Of a DNA stretch of 64,000 nucleotides, positions 13,601-26,602 are shown one piece after another. Source of the stretch: Platycnemis pennipes. Taxonomy: Eukaryota; Arthropoda; Insecta; Odonata; Platycnemididae. Below the pieces are notes generated by a model that worked only from the letters and a program-made list of their open reading frames with translations, was not told where the DNA came from and did not search any database. Position 1 is the stretch's first letter. Each line of letters opens with the position of its first letter. Location of the stretch: contig OW121856.1 in assembly GCA_933228895.1 (NCBI GenBank), positions 111,079,027 to 111,143,026 on the forward strand. The letters are read 5' to 3'. Both the position numbers and the translations under genes were made by a program.

Positions 13601-16600
13601 TCCTATAACGTAATACAGTTGTATTACGTTATAGGAATACACCCACACAGCACAAAGGGAATAAAACGCACATTATATTAAAATATTATGCACTAAATAT
13701 ACCATGGCAGTGGTATAATGTGTGCATAAAATGTATATAAACTGTGAATATAAATGGGCTAATGTCTGCATAACGACCTCTTTTATGTGCATAATGTGCA
13801 GAATCTAGACGGTGACTGTAATAGTACGTTTCATAATACTTGAATATTTTGTGCATATTATTTAATATTATATATCGCGTGCATAGTACTGTAATAGCAT
13901 ATTATTTAATCTATTGCGCATATTATTCTGTTCATTATATATCTAGTTAGACCATGGATCCATGTCAAACAATTTACAGAAAACTAAGGACGTACTTTGC
14001 AGAATAGGCACTGAAAAAGTTGAACTGGCACGAGCTCGGATCGGATAAGGCAGATCACGTAATTTGATACGGCATGATTTGGCACACGTTAACTATACAC
14101 AGACCGTGCAAAATTTGTGCACGTCTGCCGCTTCTTGATGTCACATAGCGAATTCACAATTTTAATTACACATTTATGTGAGTGAAGGCGATTGCAAACA
14201 AAAACATCCGTTTCTTAATAAAATTAATTACATTTATTGAGACTATTTCCATTTTCAATCATTGCATTCACTAGACATTGTAACACAAAATATTTCAATA
14301 CATAAGGCATAATCTCAAGAACAGCCAGTGCGACAATCACCAATATCAAACTACATGGCATGTGAACACCGTTTTGGCGGGATAAGTGTTTGAAGTTCAA
14401 TACCCTTCAGCTCACATCTACCAAATGTTTTATCTGGGTGCACAAAAACCTGCTGTCTTTTAAAAAAACAACACTCTTCTAAAAATTGAAACTATATTTT
14501 TCCAACAGTCGGTTCGTTCAAATATCATCAAAAGTCACTGCACTGTCATAACACACACAAAACTTTTCACGTTTATCAAATAGTTGAATGATGATCTGAA
14601 ATGTTGTTGGATCTTTCCTAATCCCCTTTCCTATAACGTAATACAACTGCAGTTGTATTACATTATAGGAATGGGGATGCTAGCCTACAATAATCGTACT
14701 TGTAGATTTACACAAACACGTTTCTAATAGCGTCCACCATTATCGTTACACTGATTTACAATGCCGGGTTTACCGGTAGTACACAGGCACAGGGTGGCCA
14801 ACTCACACCTACTACATACACGTTAGCCAACCTACTAGGTTGACTACAACAACCACATATCATTTACTACAATATCTTCTTTAAAAAACTCATTCTTTTG
14901 CACGTGCAAATATGAAACATTAATATCATCATGACATTTTAAAAGTGAATGAACATAAAAATTATCAATGAACAATAGAGTATCATATATTATCCTTTTG
15001 TGGCCCTGGAGATGTAGGTAATGACGTACTCTCTGAAACGTTGGCAAAGAGTAGTGTGTTATGTAGGTACTTGACCTGCCCTCAATAAACCAAAAATTAA
15101 TATAATAAAATTGTACACTGAGGGAAAGATACCTCTTTTTCATTGAGATAAATAATGATTTGAAACTATGGAATGCCAGGTACACAATGAAAACAATGTA
15201 TACAATACATTATGTGACATGAAGGACAGCTGGGACTTATAGAGTGGCTACTTAAGAGTACCTACTATTACCAATAAAAGGGAAACCTTACCCTTTAGAA
15301 TATGTTATTTTTTGTGTGCTATCCATGATTAATATTCTTGCTTTACTTGGCTCCATTTCTTGGATCCTGATATTTCTGGAATATTTTGGCAGCTGAACAA
15401 TAATTTTTAGGCCTATAAATAAAAAAAAGTAGAAATAACAATGGAATTTTAGTTTTGAATTGACCATTTAACTGTAAATACAGAGGTAGTTCTCACTTTT
15501 TGGGTCCATCTCAATTTTCACTGTGCCTTCCTTCAACTCACACGATGTCCCATCTCCGTGGCAAACACCACAGGCATCTTCGATTGCTTGTGAATTGAGG
15601 TCAAGGTCACATGGTATTTCCTTCAAATAAAGACGATAGAGACTCACGCTCAACATTATCAATGACAGTACTTTGCACAATTATCTTTCCATCATTGTTA
15701 CCAACTTACCCTACAAACTCCAGCTATGCATATATCCCTCATTCCTCTATAACAGGAAGACCCATCAATCGCTCTTGGGTTCATTTCAAGCAATACTCTG
15801 TCCTCATTGATGCAATGGAGAGCACATGGGTTATCTGGAAAATGTCATGCAATTTTTTTTTAAGTTCCCAGATGATAGTCATTTAGAAATAGAAACACTG
15901 GCTTGGCTACGGTAAAGGTTATATTTTTTCAGGTGTGCTGACACCGATATGTTTAAATATGCTACAAATAATAACTAAAGGACTAAATATCAAGATCTGC
16001 TGTGCGAACTCCGGCAAATGTACGCGGGCTACTCTGTGAAACTGGTAGTCCTCATCGTGGGCGTGCTTGGTGGTGTCAAGAGCTCACTGGTTGAAAATCT
16101 CAAGTGTATCCTGGCGTACAGGGCGTGAGCGGATGCACTCGCCAGGGCAATGCAGAAGACTGTCCTTCTCGGGTCCCTCCGTCCCTGCTTCGTGCGCATG
16201 ACCCTAATGCTGGGTAGCCACCTATCCGACGGTGGTGGACGTGGCTACCCTTAGGCGCGACCCCTCTCGAGTCTCCGGCAATCATGACGGCAACGAAACC
16301 TGATGCTAGCCGGAGACTTGGAGGAGGAAGTTACTAATTGTAACATGATAAATAATGGCTGTCTGCTTGTAGGGTCAACCTTCCCACTCTGAGAATAACT
16401 GGCTTCCAAAGAATTCAGGAAATGCCACCCACAACTGGCCCTTCTCGGATGAGGACGCTAATAAAGTTGGGAGTGGCAAAGCAACAAGAACACCGACAAA
16501 GGGACTTTGCATGGAGTGGAAGGAGACCCTGTGGGGAGACCTTCCAGCTTGCCATGCTGCCAGTGAGCCAAGTCAGGGTGCAAGGCGAGGATGCACTCTT

Positions 16601-19600
16601 TGTGGTATGAGATGGATCCTGGACACAACCACCTGTGGAAGAAAGTGACACCCCAATCGCAAGGTCTTGGTAATACACCACCAGCCAAGGCTCCATTTCC
16701 TGCAAAGGCAGATGAGCCACCTACTTCTGTGGCTCCCACTGATCTTTCAGTGAAGGCCGACTCTGATCTACACATTCTGTTGGAGAGTACGATAAATTAC
16801 AATGAGGCGACTACCTGGCTCAGAAATATCCATCATAGAATTTCTTGGCAGGACCAAGAACTGTCCCTTTTGAATGGCATCGTAGATACGACCTTGACAC
16901 GAATGCCCAGCCTCTAGGGAATTGACAGTGTGATATAAGCTGTGGCCAAACTGCAGGTCTGTCACCTGGGAGAAGAAAGCAGCAAGTGGGCTTAAACGGC
17001 TAGAAGCCAAAATCCCTCTGGCCAGACAACAGGTGTTGAGATTTCAGTGTGCGATGGACTACTTTCCAGACAGGGGGACGAGAAAAATGATGACAATGCA
17101 TCGAAGTCTTCCGTCGCCAGATTACATCTCCCAAGGAAGCTAGGTGGTAGTGGGCTTAATAGCCGGGAGTGCCTTCACGACAGAGTAGCCCTTAATATGG
17201 CACGCTGAGTGTTCCACAGCACGGACTCCTTGATCCTCCTTGTGAAGTGAGCATGAGTGTGTTGGCACAAGGGGATTACTATTCCAGCCAATGAAAAGGA
17301 CAGCAGAAGGCCTCAGTTTGACTTGAACCTTACCTCCAGTGGAGACGAAAGCGACACTTCAATCCTGTTGCTGAGGGCGGATGTGTTAAAGCTCATAATA
17401 AAGAAAGTGGAGCAAAAGACCCTGTTCTGAAGAGTAAATTAATTTTTGTTGAGCAGCACTATTTTCTGCCAGTCAATTCTGAATGTAAATATGAGTCTTA
17501 AAATCTATCTCTCTTCCATTTCTTCATAGTTTTTTTTTTTTAATAATCCCATAAGGGTATTTTGCCTCTGACATTTTAGTTGCTTTTGTTTCTCACTATG
17601 TTTTCTGAATCCACAATATAATATTCCTGGATAGCCTTGCGTAGCATACTCAGCATTCACCTTCCATAAGGGGCAACCCAAAAATAAGGTCAGCACATTG
17701 AAAAAAATTGGAATAAACTTGAATTTTCAAAACTTTTTACATATTTTTATAGTGCAACAAAACACTATTTCTCTACATGTTTGTCAAGACACAAGTGCCT
17801 ATAATCTTTATCATATCATAATCCTAAATCTCTGTTGGTTCCAGCTGTAATCTTATTGACCTGAGAAAACCTTAACCTTGTTTACTTTATCAGAATTTAA
17901 ATATAAGCTATGACATTAAGTAATGCACTTTTGTTCATTAATAAAAATCCATAATAATATGGAAGTACTTGACATTGTGGTGTTCTTAAGGCAGGATTTG
18001 TATTAAAAGTTAATAAACCAAAATGTAATCAGGGTTTCCGAAGCCTAAATTACTAGTACTTACATTTTAACAAAGCAAGCACCCACAACCCCTACTGTCA
18101 ACTGAACAATTTCTCACAGTAATTCTTGGCTTTTGCTAACTTTGACTCATGCAATAAACATCATATATTTACTGCATGAGTCAACGTTAGCAAAAGTACT
18201 AGTGGATGCATTAATAAAGTATTAACTCCGTAATATTTTGCCAACTGACTAATGACTTAATATGTTTAGAGAAAAGTCTCATGTGATGCTGATAGTAAAT
18301 AAAATTTCAAATATAAGCATTTTAGAGAATGCAGAAATACATTTTTCAGAGAAGGATTTATTATGCTAAGTGATGAAATGTCAAAAGGCAAAGCTGGAGG
18401 ACCTGGATTGAAAACTTTGGCTCCTCTTTGGACAAATCGTAACTTTACACTATTATAATTAATAACGGCAATAGTCATAAATTCGCCTTAGCCATGACCT
18501 CAGGACCTTGCAATATTTTCATGCCAAAAATCATAGTAACTACTGCACGGAAAAAGGTGTGCCTTTGTTCGGGAAAGTTCTAATGGTGTTTATAGGTATT
18601 TATAAATACAGATGAGCAAAACTTAAGAAGATACATATCCTCTTAACTTTTGGTCATCTACACCCAAAAGTAGTTATTCATATGGTGAGGAAGTCAAGAG
18701 GGAATGAGGTGCTGCCGAATTTCCATGGAATTCTTCTCCGATACAACGTTCCCTCCTCAGTTCAAATATTTCTGGGCCCTGCTGAAGGGCTCCATCATTT
18801 AAAACATGACCTCAGTGATGAGAGTAGGTACTGTCTGATTGAATATCAGTTGGATGGTGTGACCACTTACCATCATGGATGTGGAAGGCCTTCCAAGTGT
18901 GCTTCCTCTCATCCTCTGGGTAAACCCAATCATTGTATACAGCACACTGAACATCTCGAAAAGTTGGAATCTTCTGCTCACAAGGCTGCAAAAGCAATTT
19001 CCAATTTTAGTTGTCAGGAGAATTTCGTATCATAGGAACCTCATAATTAAGTTGCCAGACAGTGTTCACAGGGCCTCTGCCTTTAAACGGATGTGTGTCA
19101 GAATCAGAGAGAAAGGGAGTCAGATTAAGGAAGTCGGATTAGGGTGGCTGAAATCAATCAGTGAAGAATTTCGTGACTCAGCAGTAAGCTAGTCACTGAG
19201 GGATTAACAGAATTGTTGTTATTTACTTAGTAAACTACATAAATAAAATGAATTATTATTATTATATGATTAACATTTACATTCAAAACACTGGCAACAA
19301 ACAGCCAAATGCAGAACTATCAAACACACCTCTCTAATTAGATATTGCTACCTAATAACAAGTGTTGTTATGGAGAAATTTATTATACATTCTTCATTAT
19401 TTTTCGTTGTTCTTATGTGTAATTTAGTGGTTCTCATGTGTTATTGTGATTCTTGGGTCATACCGGCTTCCGGAACTTTACTTTCTTTTCTGGAACCAGG
19501 TAGAGTTTGAGTCTAGAATGTTCCAGACAGTAAAGAGGTATAAATAGAAGTCGGTGTCGCACGCTCTGCGCTGCTCAGTTTCAGTCATGCCACTGTTCAG

Positions 19601-22600
19601 TTTTGAGCAGTGGCGAAGCCAAGGTATTCGAAGTGGGTATTCTAGCTCTTCGGCCCCTTAATTTGCTGCTTCAGAGACTCAAATATTCCAGTTGACAAAA
19701 ATCAGTCGAATTAACACGTTGTGTACCGGGCTATTTAAATGGGTTATAAACCTCTGTTCCGGTGGGTTTTTAAAATCTAGTTTTTTTAACATGCATTGCA
19801 TACGAAGAGAACGCTTGTTCACTTCTTAACCTCTCGCCCCACTGTTAATTTGAAATCATTTTTCCGGCACCCAACCATGCACAGAGGTCAGCACTTGAGG
19901 GGCTAAGTAATTTGCCTTAATGTTTTCCGTTGAGCATATAGAGTCGGCGGGTTTTCCTTTGGGCAAAGGTGTCGATGACGCCTTCCTTGAAACTTTCGTC
20001 GCTCGAGTGATTGTTCAGTAAAGCCTTTTCAATCGCCAGGGTGCTTAAATTGCTTAGGTTGGAGTCCGTCATGGACTTTATTAAATATGTGCTCTCTGTC
20101 TTCAACGTACTCATACTTCTTTCGGACAATACAGTTGATACAGGAAATGTCTGAATCAGTCTTATAATTCCCACAGTTTCTTGATATACCTACTTTATCC
20201 AGGCCACTGTCCAAAAAATATTTAAATAACAAATGTGCGGGCAAGTGTTTACTCTCGTTGTAATAGGCATTAATGAGTTCATTTTTTAGCTGTCCACTGT
20301 TAAATAATGAGTGCATTTTATTAAGCTACTTAATTTCGCTGAGGGAAATGATGTATTTTATGCAGGATCTTCATCTAGTAATTCTGCACAATAGAAGTTA
20401 TTGAAGTCTTCAAAATGAGATTCCATGTGGACAACGAAGGTGTCAATTATTTCAAAAACGAGCCTTCTGAATTAGTGAAACGTGTCTAGTCCACCCTGGT
20501 TGTTGTTGTTCAGTCCTTTAGCTGTAGGTTGACTTGCTATTTTCCAACCACTAAACGAAGAAAAAATTCACATGCAGCGAAACTGTTTCATACAGAATCA
20601 GTCTCCCTTAATTTCCTTCCGTCTCGCCATCTCTTGATCATTCGCCGAGACTCGGAAGGGCGCGAGAACTAGGCGCGAGTGTCTAGGCTCTCAGCGCGCA
20701 AGAATCACGCAGTTTCAGGTGCAAGCGTCCGGCGGCGAATAAGCATATGCGCATGTGCCATCCGGCCATTTGGAGTCTACCAGCAGCCAGACTCCCAAGC
20801 CTCCAAAACATCCAAACCACGTCAACGCAACGCAATGTGCAGAAATATTGGCTATATTTATTTTTCCTATGCTTTCTCGACAACATAAAATGCATGGAAG
20901 AGCTAAAAAAAAAGAATATATATTACTGTAATCATTTTGGGTATTCTCAGGCTCCCAGACTACCCTTCAGCTTCGCCACTGGTTTTGAGTTGTGTCTTTT
21001 TGAGTGAGAACTTTGTTCATTAAAGAGTTTGAGTGTATTTCGAGTTTTCATTTGCCTTTAATCGAACTCTCATACAACAAATGCCATTTAATGCCTCATG
21101 GTAATTTGTTTTTTTAGTGCAGTAAATTGTTTATTTATATTACCATTTATGCACTCCACGACCTGACTTACCTTGATTGAAAACTTGTGCTATGTACAAG
21201 GGAAAAAAATTATTACTATCACTTAACTCTCATTTCACCAACTATTTTCTTGGTTCAAGCTTCAAAAATTATTATGAAGTACTACATCTTTATATTTAAA
21301 AATGATTAATGGCATCTGTTTGCTTTAACAATTTAAATTTAGATGAAATTAATCAAATTATAAATTAATAACACCGACTGAAATTTTAATTAAATTTTGC
21401 CTATTTAAAAAACATTCTCGGGTTTCTAGCCGAGTAAGATGTTTTGTTGCTAACGTTTCGATGGAATACTCCTCCATCGTCCTCAGAGATTGCTCTGAGG
21501 ACGATGGAGGAGTATTCCATCGAAACGTTTGCAACAAAACATCTTACTCGGCTAGAAACCCGAGAATGTTTTTTAAATATCATTCGCCGAGAAAGAACGA
21601 GATCATATAAATTTTGCCTAGTTGCAATTAATTTTTCATGAGAAAATGAAAGTCATTGACACAAGTTAAATGATCCTTTTCAGGCATTTATTGACATTTG
21701 ATTCATAACTATCCCCTCTGTAAATATTATTATAGTAGAATCTTGATTTTACATAACACCTGATTTATCACTGTTTTGTACAATCAAATTATGTAAAATA
21801 AAGATATAGAAGCTGATTTTAATAAATGTGCTAATGTTTCTGCTTTAAGCAATACATGAGAATATAATTATATACTCTTTGCCATTAGAACTATTTTCAC
21901 AACAAAGAGATCATTTGTGCATACATTAATTAAGTATAGTATCTCAAACTAGTTTCATCGGGGATCCTTGAGTGATCACCAAATACATATTCATACATGT
22001 AGGGAAAATTATAAACTGGATTATTTGAAATAAAATGGATTTCTTGGCATTAAATGGACTTGAATCAAACTTAATTTGATTAGAGTAGCCAGTGAATCCA
22101 TAGTTTCGGTAAAGTAAATGAAACGTGTCCCTCTCCCCACATGGAAAGAATTTTCTCCAATCAACAAATTAGTTATTTGTACCATATCAATCTACTTAGC
22201 CCAAATCAACATGGTTTCGGGAAACATCATCGGGAAATCAACATTCTACAACAACAACTATGTATTTTCCAATTTTTGAACTCACTTCACTCCACCCTGA
22301 ATGAAGGTCTACAGACTCTGGGCATTTTATATGACTTAAGTAAAGCTTTTGATACAATCAAGCATTACATATTACAGTCAAGCCCGTTTATAAAAAAGTT
22401 GAGGGGGCCGGATATTTACTTCGTAATAACCGAGCTCTCTTATATGTGGACCAGTTTTTCCTAGCCTCTTGTTGACGGGGGATATCCTTTACTTCGTTAT
22501 AACCAGGACTTTGTTATAAACGGGTTTGTTATAAGTGGGCTTGACTGTATTACAAAAGCTTGAAGTTTTAGGAGTCACTGGGACTGCTTCCAGCTGGATT

Positions 22601-23222
22601 ACTTCCTCCTTGAGAGATAGGCAGCAGTTTGTCGAAAGAAACTAGAATCATCATCATCATCATCAAGGATCAATAATCCTAGGATTGGTTTGACGCAGCC
22701 CTCCACTCGATTCTTGTATCGGCCAACCTCTTCATATTAACGTAGTTCCTCTCTTTCATGTCCTTTACGACATGCTCTATGTAATTCATACGAGATCTGC
22801 CTTTTCCATTCTTCCCGTTCACTTTTCCTTCAACGATTGTCTTCATCAGGCCATCATGTCTCAAGATATGACCGATTAGGTTGTCCCGTCTTCTTTTTAT
22901 AGTTTTCAGCAGACTTCTCTTTTCTCCCACTCTTCTTAGGACTTCTTCATCTGTCACTTGGTCGATCCATTTTATCCTCATCATTCTTTGGTAGCACCAT
23001 ATTTCGAATACTTCCACCCTTTTCTTCTCCGCTGCTGTCATCGTCCATGCCTCACTGCCGTAAAGAAAAATGCTCCAGAAACTAGAAATGGTAGGAAAAG
23101 TGGTGAAAACTCCTCTGAAACTGGAGAGTGGTGTTCCCCAGGGCTCCATCCTTGGACCCCTACTTTTTATTTTATATCAATGATCTTCCAAAAATTCTTC
23201 CTTCCTTAACATCAGTTTTATA

Positions 23223-23254
<32 letters not shown>

Positions 23255-26200
23255 TTCACATACAGCAGTAGCGCCAATTTACAGTGAAACATTTAACAAT
23301 GAACATGAAAGAGGACAAAAATACAATAACAACATAAAGATCAACAACGCTGAGTCCAACATGGATAGGGGAAATATTTAATTTGTTGACAGGTGGGACA
23401 TAGCTTGGGTGGTGAAAAGGTTACATGATAAATAAAAAGGATCGACGGTGTGAGGGAGTGAATTAAGAAGGGAGGAGAGGCGAAAAAGCGGTGAGCGCTG
23501 AGTGAGAGATATCCTGGGAGTAGGCAGGTGGAGTAGTGAATGCGTGCGGGTGGATCGAGTTGGTATCCTAAAGTTGAAGAGAGAAAGCAGTTCGGGGCAG
23601 TCAATGATCGAGTTAAGGGTATTGTGGAGGAGTTTTAAATCAGTTTTAAGTCTATGGTTTTGGAGAGTATAAATGGAAAGAGAAGACAGAATAGCATTTG
23701 AGGACATATTGCGGAAATGTGGGACTCTGTGTTTGACTATTTTGGCAAAGAAATGGGGGATGCAATCAAGGGATTTTAGATTAGTCGGGGCTGATATGGA
23801 CCATATAGGGGAGCAATATGAAACTACGGGAAGAACGATTGTTGAGAAGTAGGAATGGAGTGCTCTGGGATCTTTTATTTCTGTGAAGCGGTAAAGAAGG
23901 CCTAATAGGGACATTGCTTTACTTTTTACAGTCTGAATGTGGTCGGAGTAATTTAGTTTTTGGTCGGTTTTAACACCTAGGTCTTTCATAGTAGTCACTC
24001 TGTTTAAGGGAGTTGAATTAATGGTGTAATTGAAATTCAGGGGTTTTGTTTTGAGAGCAAGAGTCATGATGCTGCATTTTCCAGGGTTTAGGTTAAGTTT
24101 CCAGGTATCACACCACAGGGAGGTTTGATTTAAGGCAAGTTGAAGATTAATACAGTCAGAAGTGTTATTAATTTGCTTGTAAAGCTTGCAATCATCAGCA
24201 TAGAGAAGGGTATGGACTTGAGAGGAGTGGAGTTGAGAAGGAAGATCATTTATGAATAAATTGAAAAGATATGGTCCAAGGACACTGCCCTGGGGAACTC
24301 CAGACGTCACAGGAGACCAAGAGGAGGAAGCACCTGCGAGTGTTACACGCTGGGTTCTGTTGGAGAGAAAGCTAGAAAGAAGGCTGAGGAACATACCATG
24401 TATGCCAAATTGTTGGCTGAGTTTATGAAGGAGGAGTTGATGATGGAGGGTGTCAAAGGCCTTGGAGAAGTCAAGGTAAATGGCATCAAGTTGAGTTGAC
24501 TTATCTATTGCACTGACGGCATGGTGTTGGAAGACAGCAAGATTGGTTAAGCATGATCTTCCTGGGAGGAAACCATGCTGCTGAGAAGATAAAAAAGGAG
24601 AGGTGAAATAGTAAATCCTGTTCAGAATAATACGCTCACAAACGGAAGAAAGGATCGGAAGCAATGAGATGGGGCGATAGTTTGAAACATCATTCTTGGG
24701 ACCTGTTTTATGTATCGGAGTAACGTTGGCGCACTTCCATTGAGGAGGGAAGGTTCCTAGGGAAAAACAGCGATTAAATAAGATGGTTAAAGGTTGTGAG
24801 AGAGATGAAGCACAGTTGCGAATGAATTTAGGGTTGAGACCATCAGGGCCAGGTGAGCGGTGGAGGGGTATCTTGCAGAGATATTGAAAAACCTCCCGAG
24901 AGTCCGTCTGTATGTGGGATAGGCAATGATTGGAATTAGGAAGGAGGGACTGGACAGGGGTCATTTTATGGTTGGAGGTAGGCTGTAGGCAATCGGAAAA
25001 GAATTTTAAAAAGAGGTTAGGTCTCGCCGATCCAGCGGCATTTTTGGTGCCATAGGAGACTGCTTCAGGAATTTGAGGACGATTACGGCGTTGATTTATA
25101 AAGGACCAGAATTTTTTGGGGGAGGAGGAGATAGCAGAAGAGACAGTCTGTGCGTAGTTTTCATAGTCACGGCGAATGAGGAATTTGGAATGTCTGCGCA
25201 GATCAGCGTAAGATCGGCGAGTTTCCTCGTTTGGGACGGTCTTTTGGAGGTACCAGGCGCGATTTTTGTTTCCAAGAACATGTATTGTCTCCGGTTTAAA
25301 CCATGAGGGGAAATTTTTTCTCTTGGGCTTAACTAGAGGCACCAAGTCTTTTATGATGGCCTCGAGGACAGCGTGGAGAAAGTCCACTCCTTCCTCAGGG
25401 GATAATGTGGATAGGACACTCCAGGGAATAAGGTCGAGGGAGCGGTTGACGTCCTCCCAGCGAACCTTCGACCAGGCATGAAAGGGTTTGGGTGGAGTGG
25501 GGGGAGCCCCGTGGCGTTTCCACGAGCCACGGAAGAAGAAAAGAGCATCAATGGACTGGTGGTCGGATTCGAAAATATTTCGGCCGGGGGTGATCGCCTC
25601 GGGCGTAGCGGTGGAAGAGGAGGTAGTCCAGGGTTGCCGTATCGCGGGTGCTATGGAGACAATGTTGAGGGAGTTGGAGTGCATTTATAAAATGCTCAAT
25701 GAAATATTTATCATGGGCACTGACTGGATGACCGTTCATGGGAGATTCCCAGCGAATGGACAAATTAAAGTCACCAACAAGAATCACAGGTCCTAGGTTT
25801 ATGGTCCGTAGCACTGAGTCTAAGCAATTTTCTAGTACACATAAGTCACTTGCGGGGGGACGGTAAAAACAGCCTACAAAGAGTTTGGAGGTTTTTGCGG
25901 ATTTCACACGAGGTAGTGTTATTTCACACCACACGATTTCGGTATTAGTTTCCAAATCTTTTCTTCGTTTCGAAGGAAACACAGATTTAATGGCGAGTAA
26001 CACTCCGCCTCCTCTAGAATGACGATCTCGTCGGTAAATTGAGTGGGAGCGCGAAAAGAACAATTCACTGTCGCTGAAAGATGGAGTCAGCCATGTCTCG
26101 GAGAGAGCAACAATGTCAAACTGCGAGAGCTCATGGTCGTGGGAGTTGCACGTTGATAGTTTGTTTTTAAGACTCCGGACATTTTGGTAATACATGCTCA

Positions 26201-26571
26201 TGGAAGGGCCGGGGTTAACACTCACATCACCCGAAAGGATCACCAGGAGTAGCAGGATGAGACCGTTCATGGTATAGGGCGTCGAGGCTGGCGCGGAGAG
26301 GTCGGTGGATCGCCGGGACCTTGACGACGAGGCGACGGTGTACTGGAGGCTGGCAGGCGACAAACCACACGATGCAAAGGCAGAAAATTTAAATTTTCTG
26401 TAGCTGAAGCAGCTGATGGGAACCGGATCCACTAGTAACTGGGGCAATTCACACTGTAAAACCTCACCCATATGGGCAGATAAAAGCACAAGGAAGGCAG
26501 AACTTATCCCAAAAAGGAGCAGAAACACAAGAGAGAGAGAAACGCGTGTCTTCACTCTGGCGGCCATGTTG

Positions 26572-26602
<31 letters not shown>

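Larger units (their letters stand above)
23224..26589 (-). mobile_element. CR1/L2-like LINE, nearly full length
   Basis: Minus-strand element beginning near the ATG at 26567 and ending in a (TAAA)n-type tail at 23224-23250. It carries an apurinic endonuclease and a reverse transcriptase region. It sits between LY and ADD codons of the plus-strand host LINE, with ATAT-type sequence on both sides. Among the least decayed elements here. Confidence 0.92.

Noticed and set aside
20679..21007. Overlapping ORFs on both strands near the right end of the hAT
   Set aside because: Low complexity, no domains, different frames covering the same DNA. Shadows in a GC-richer terminal segment.
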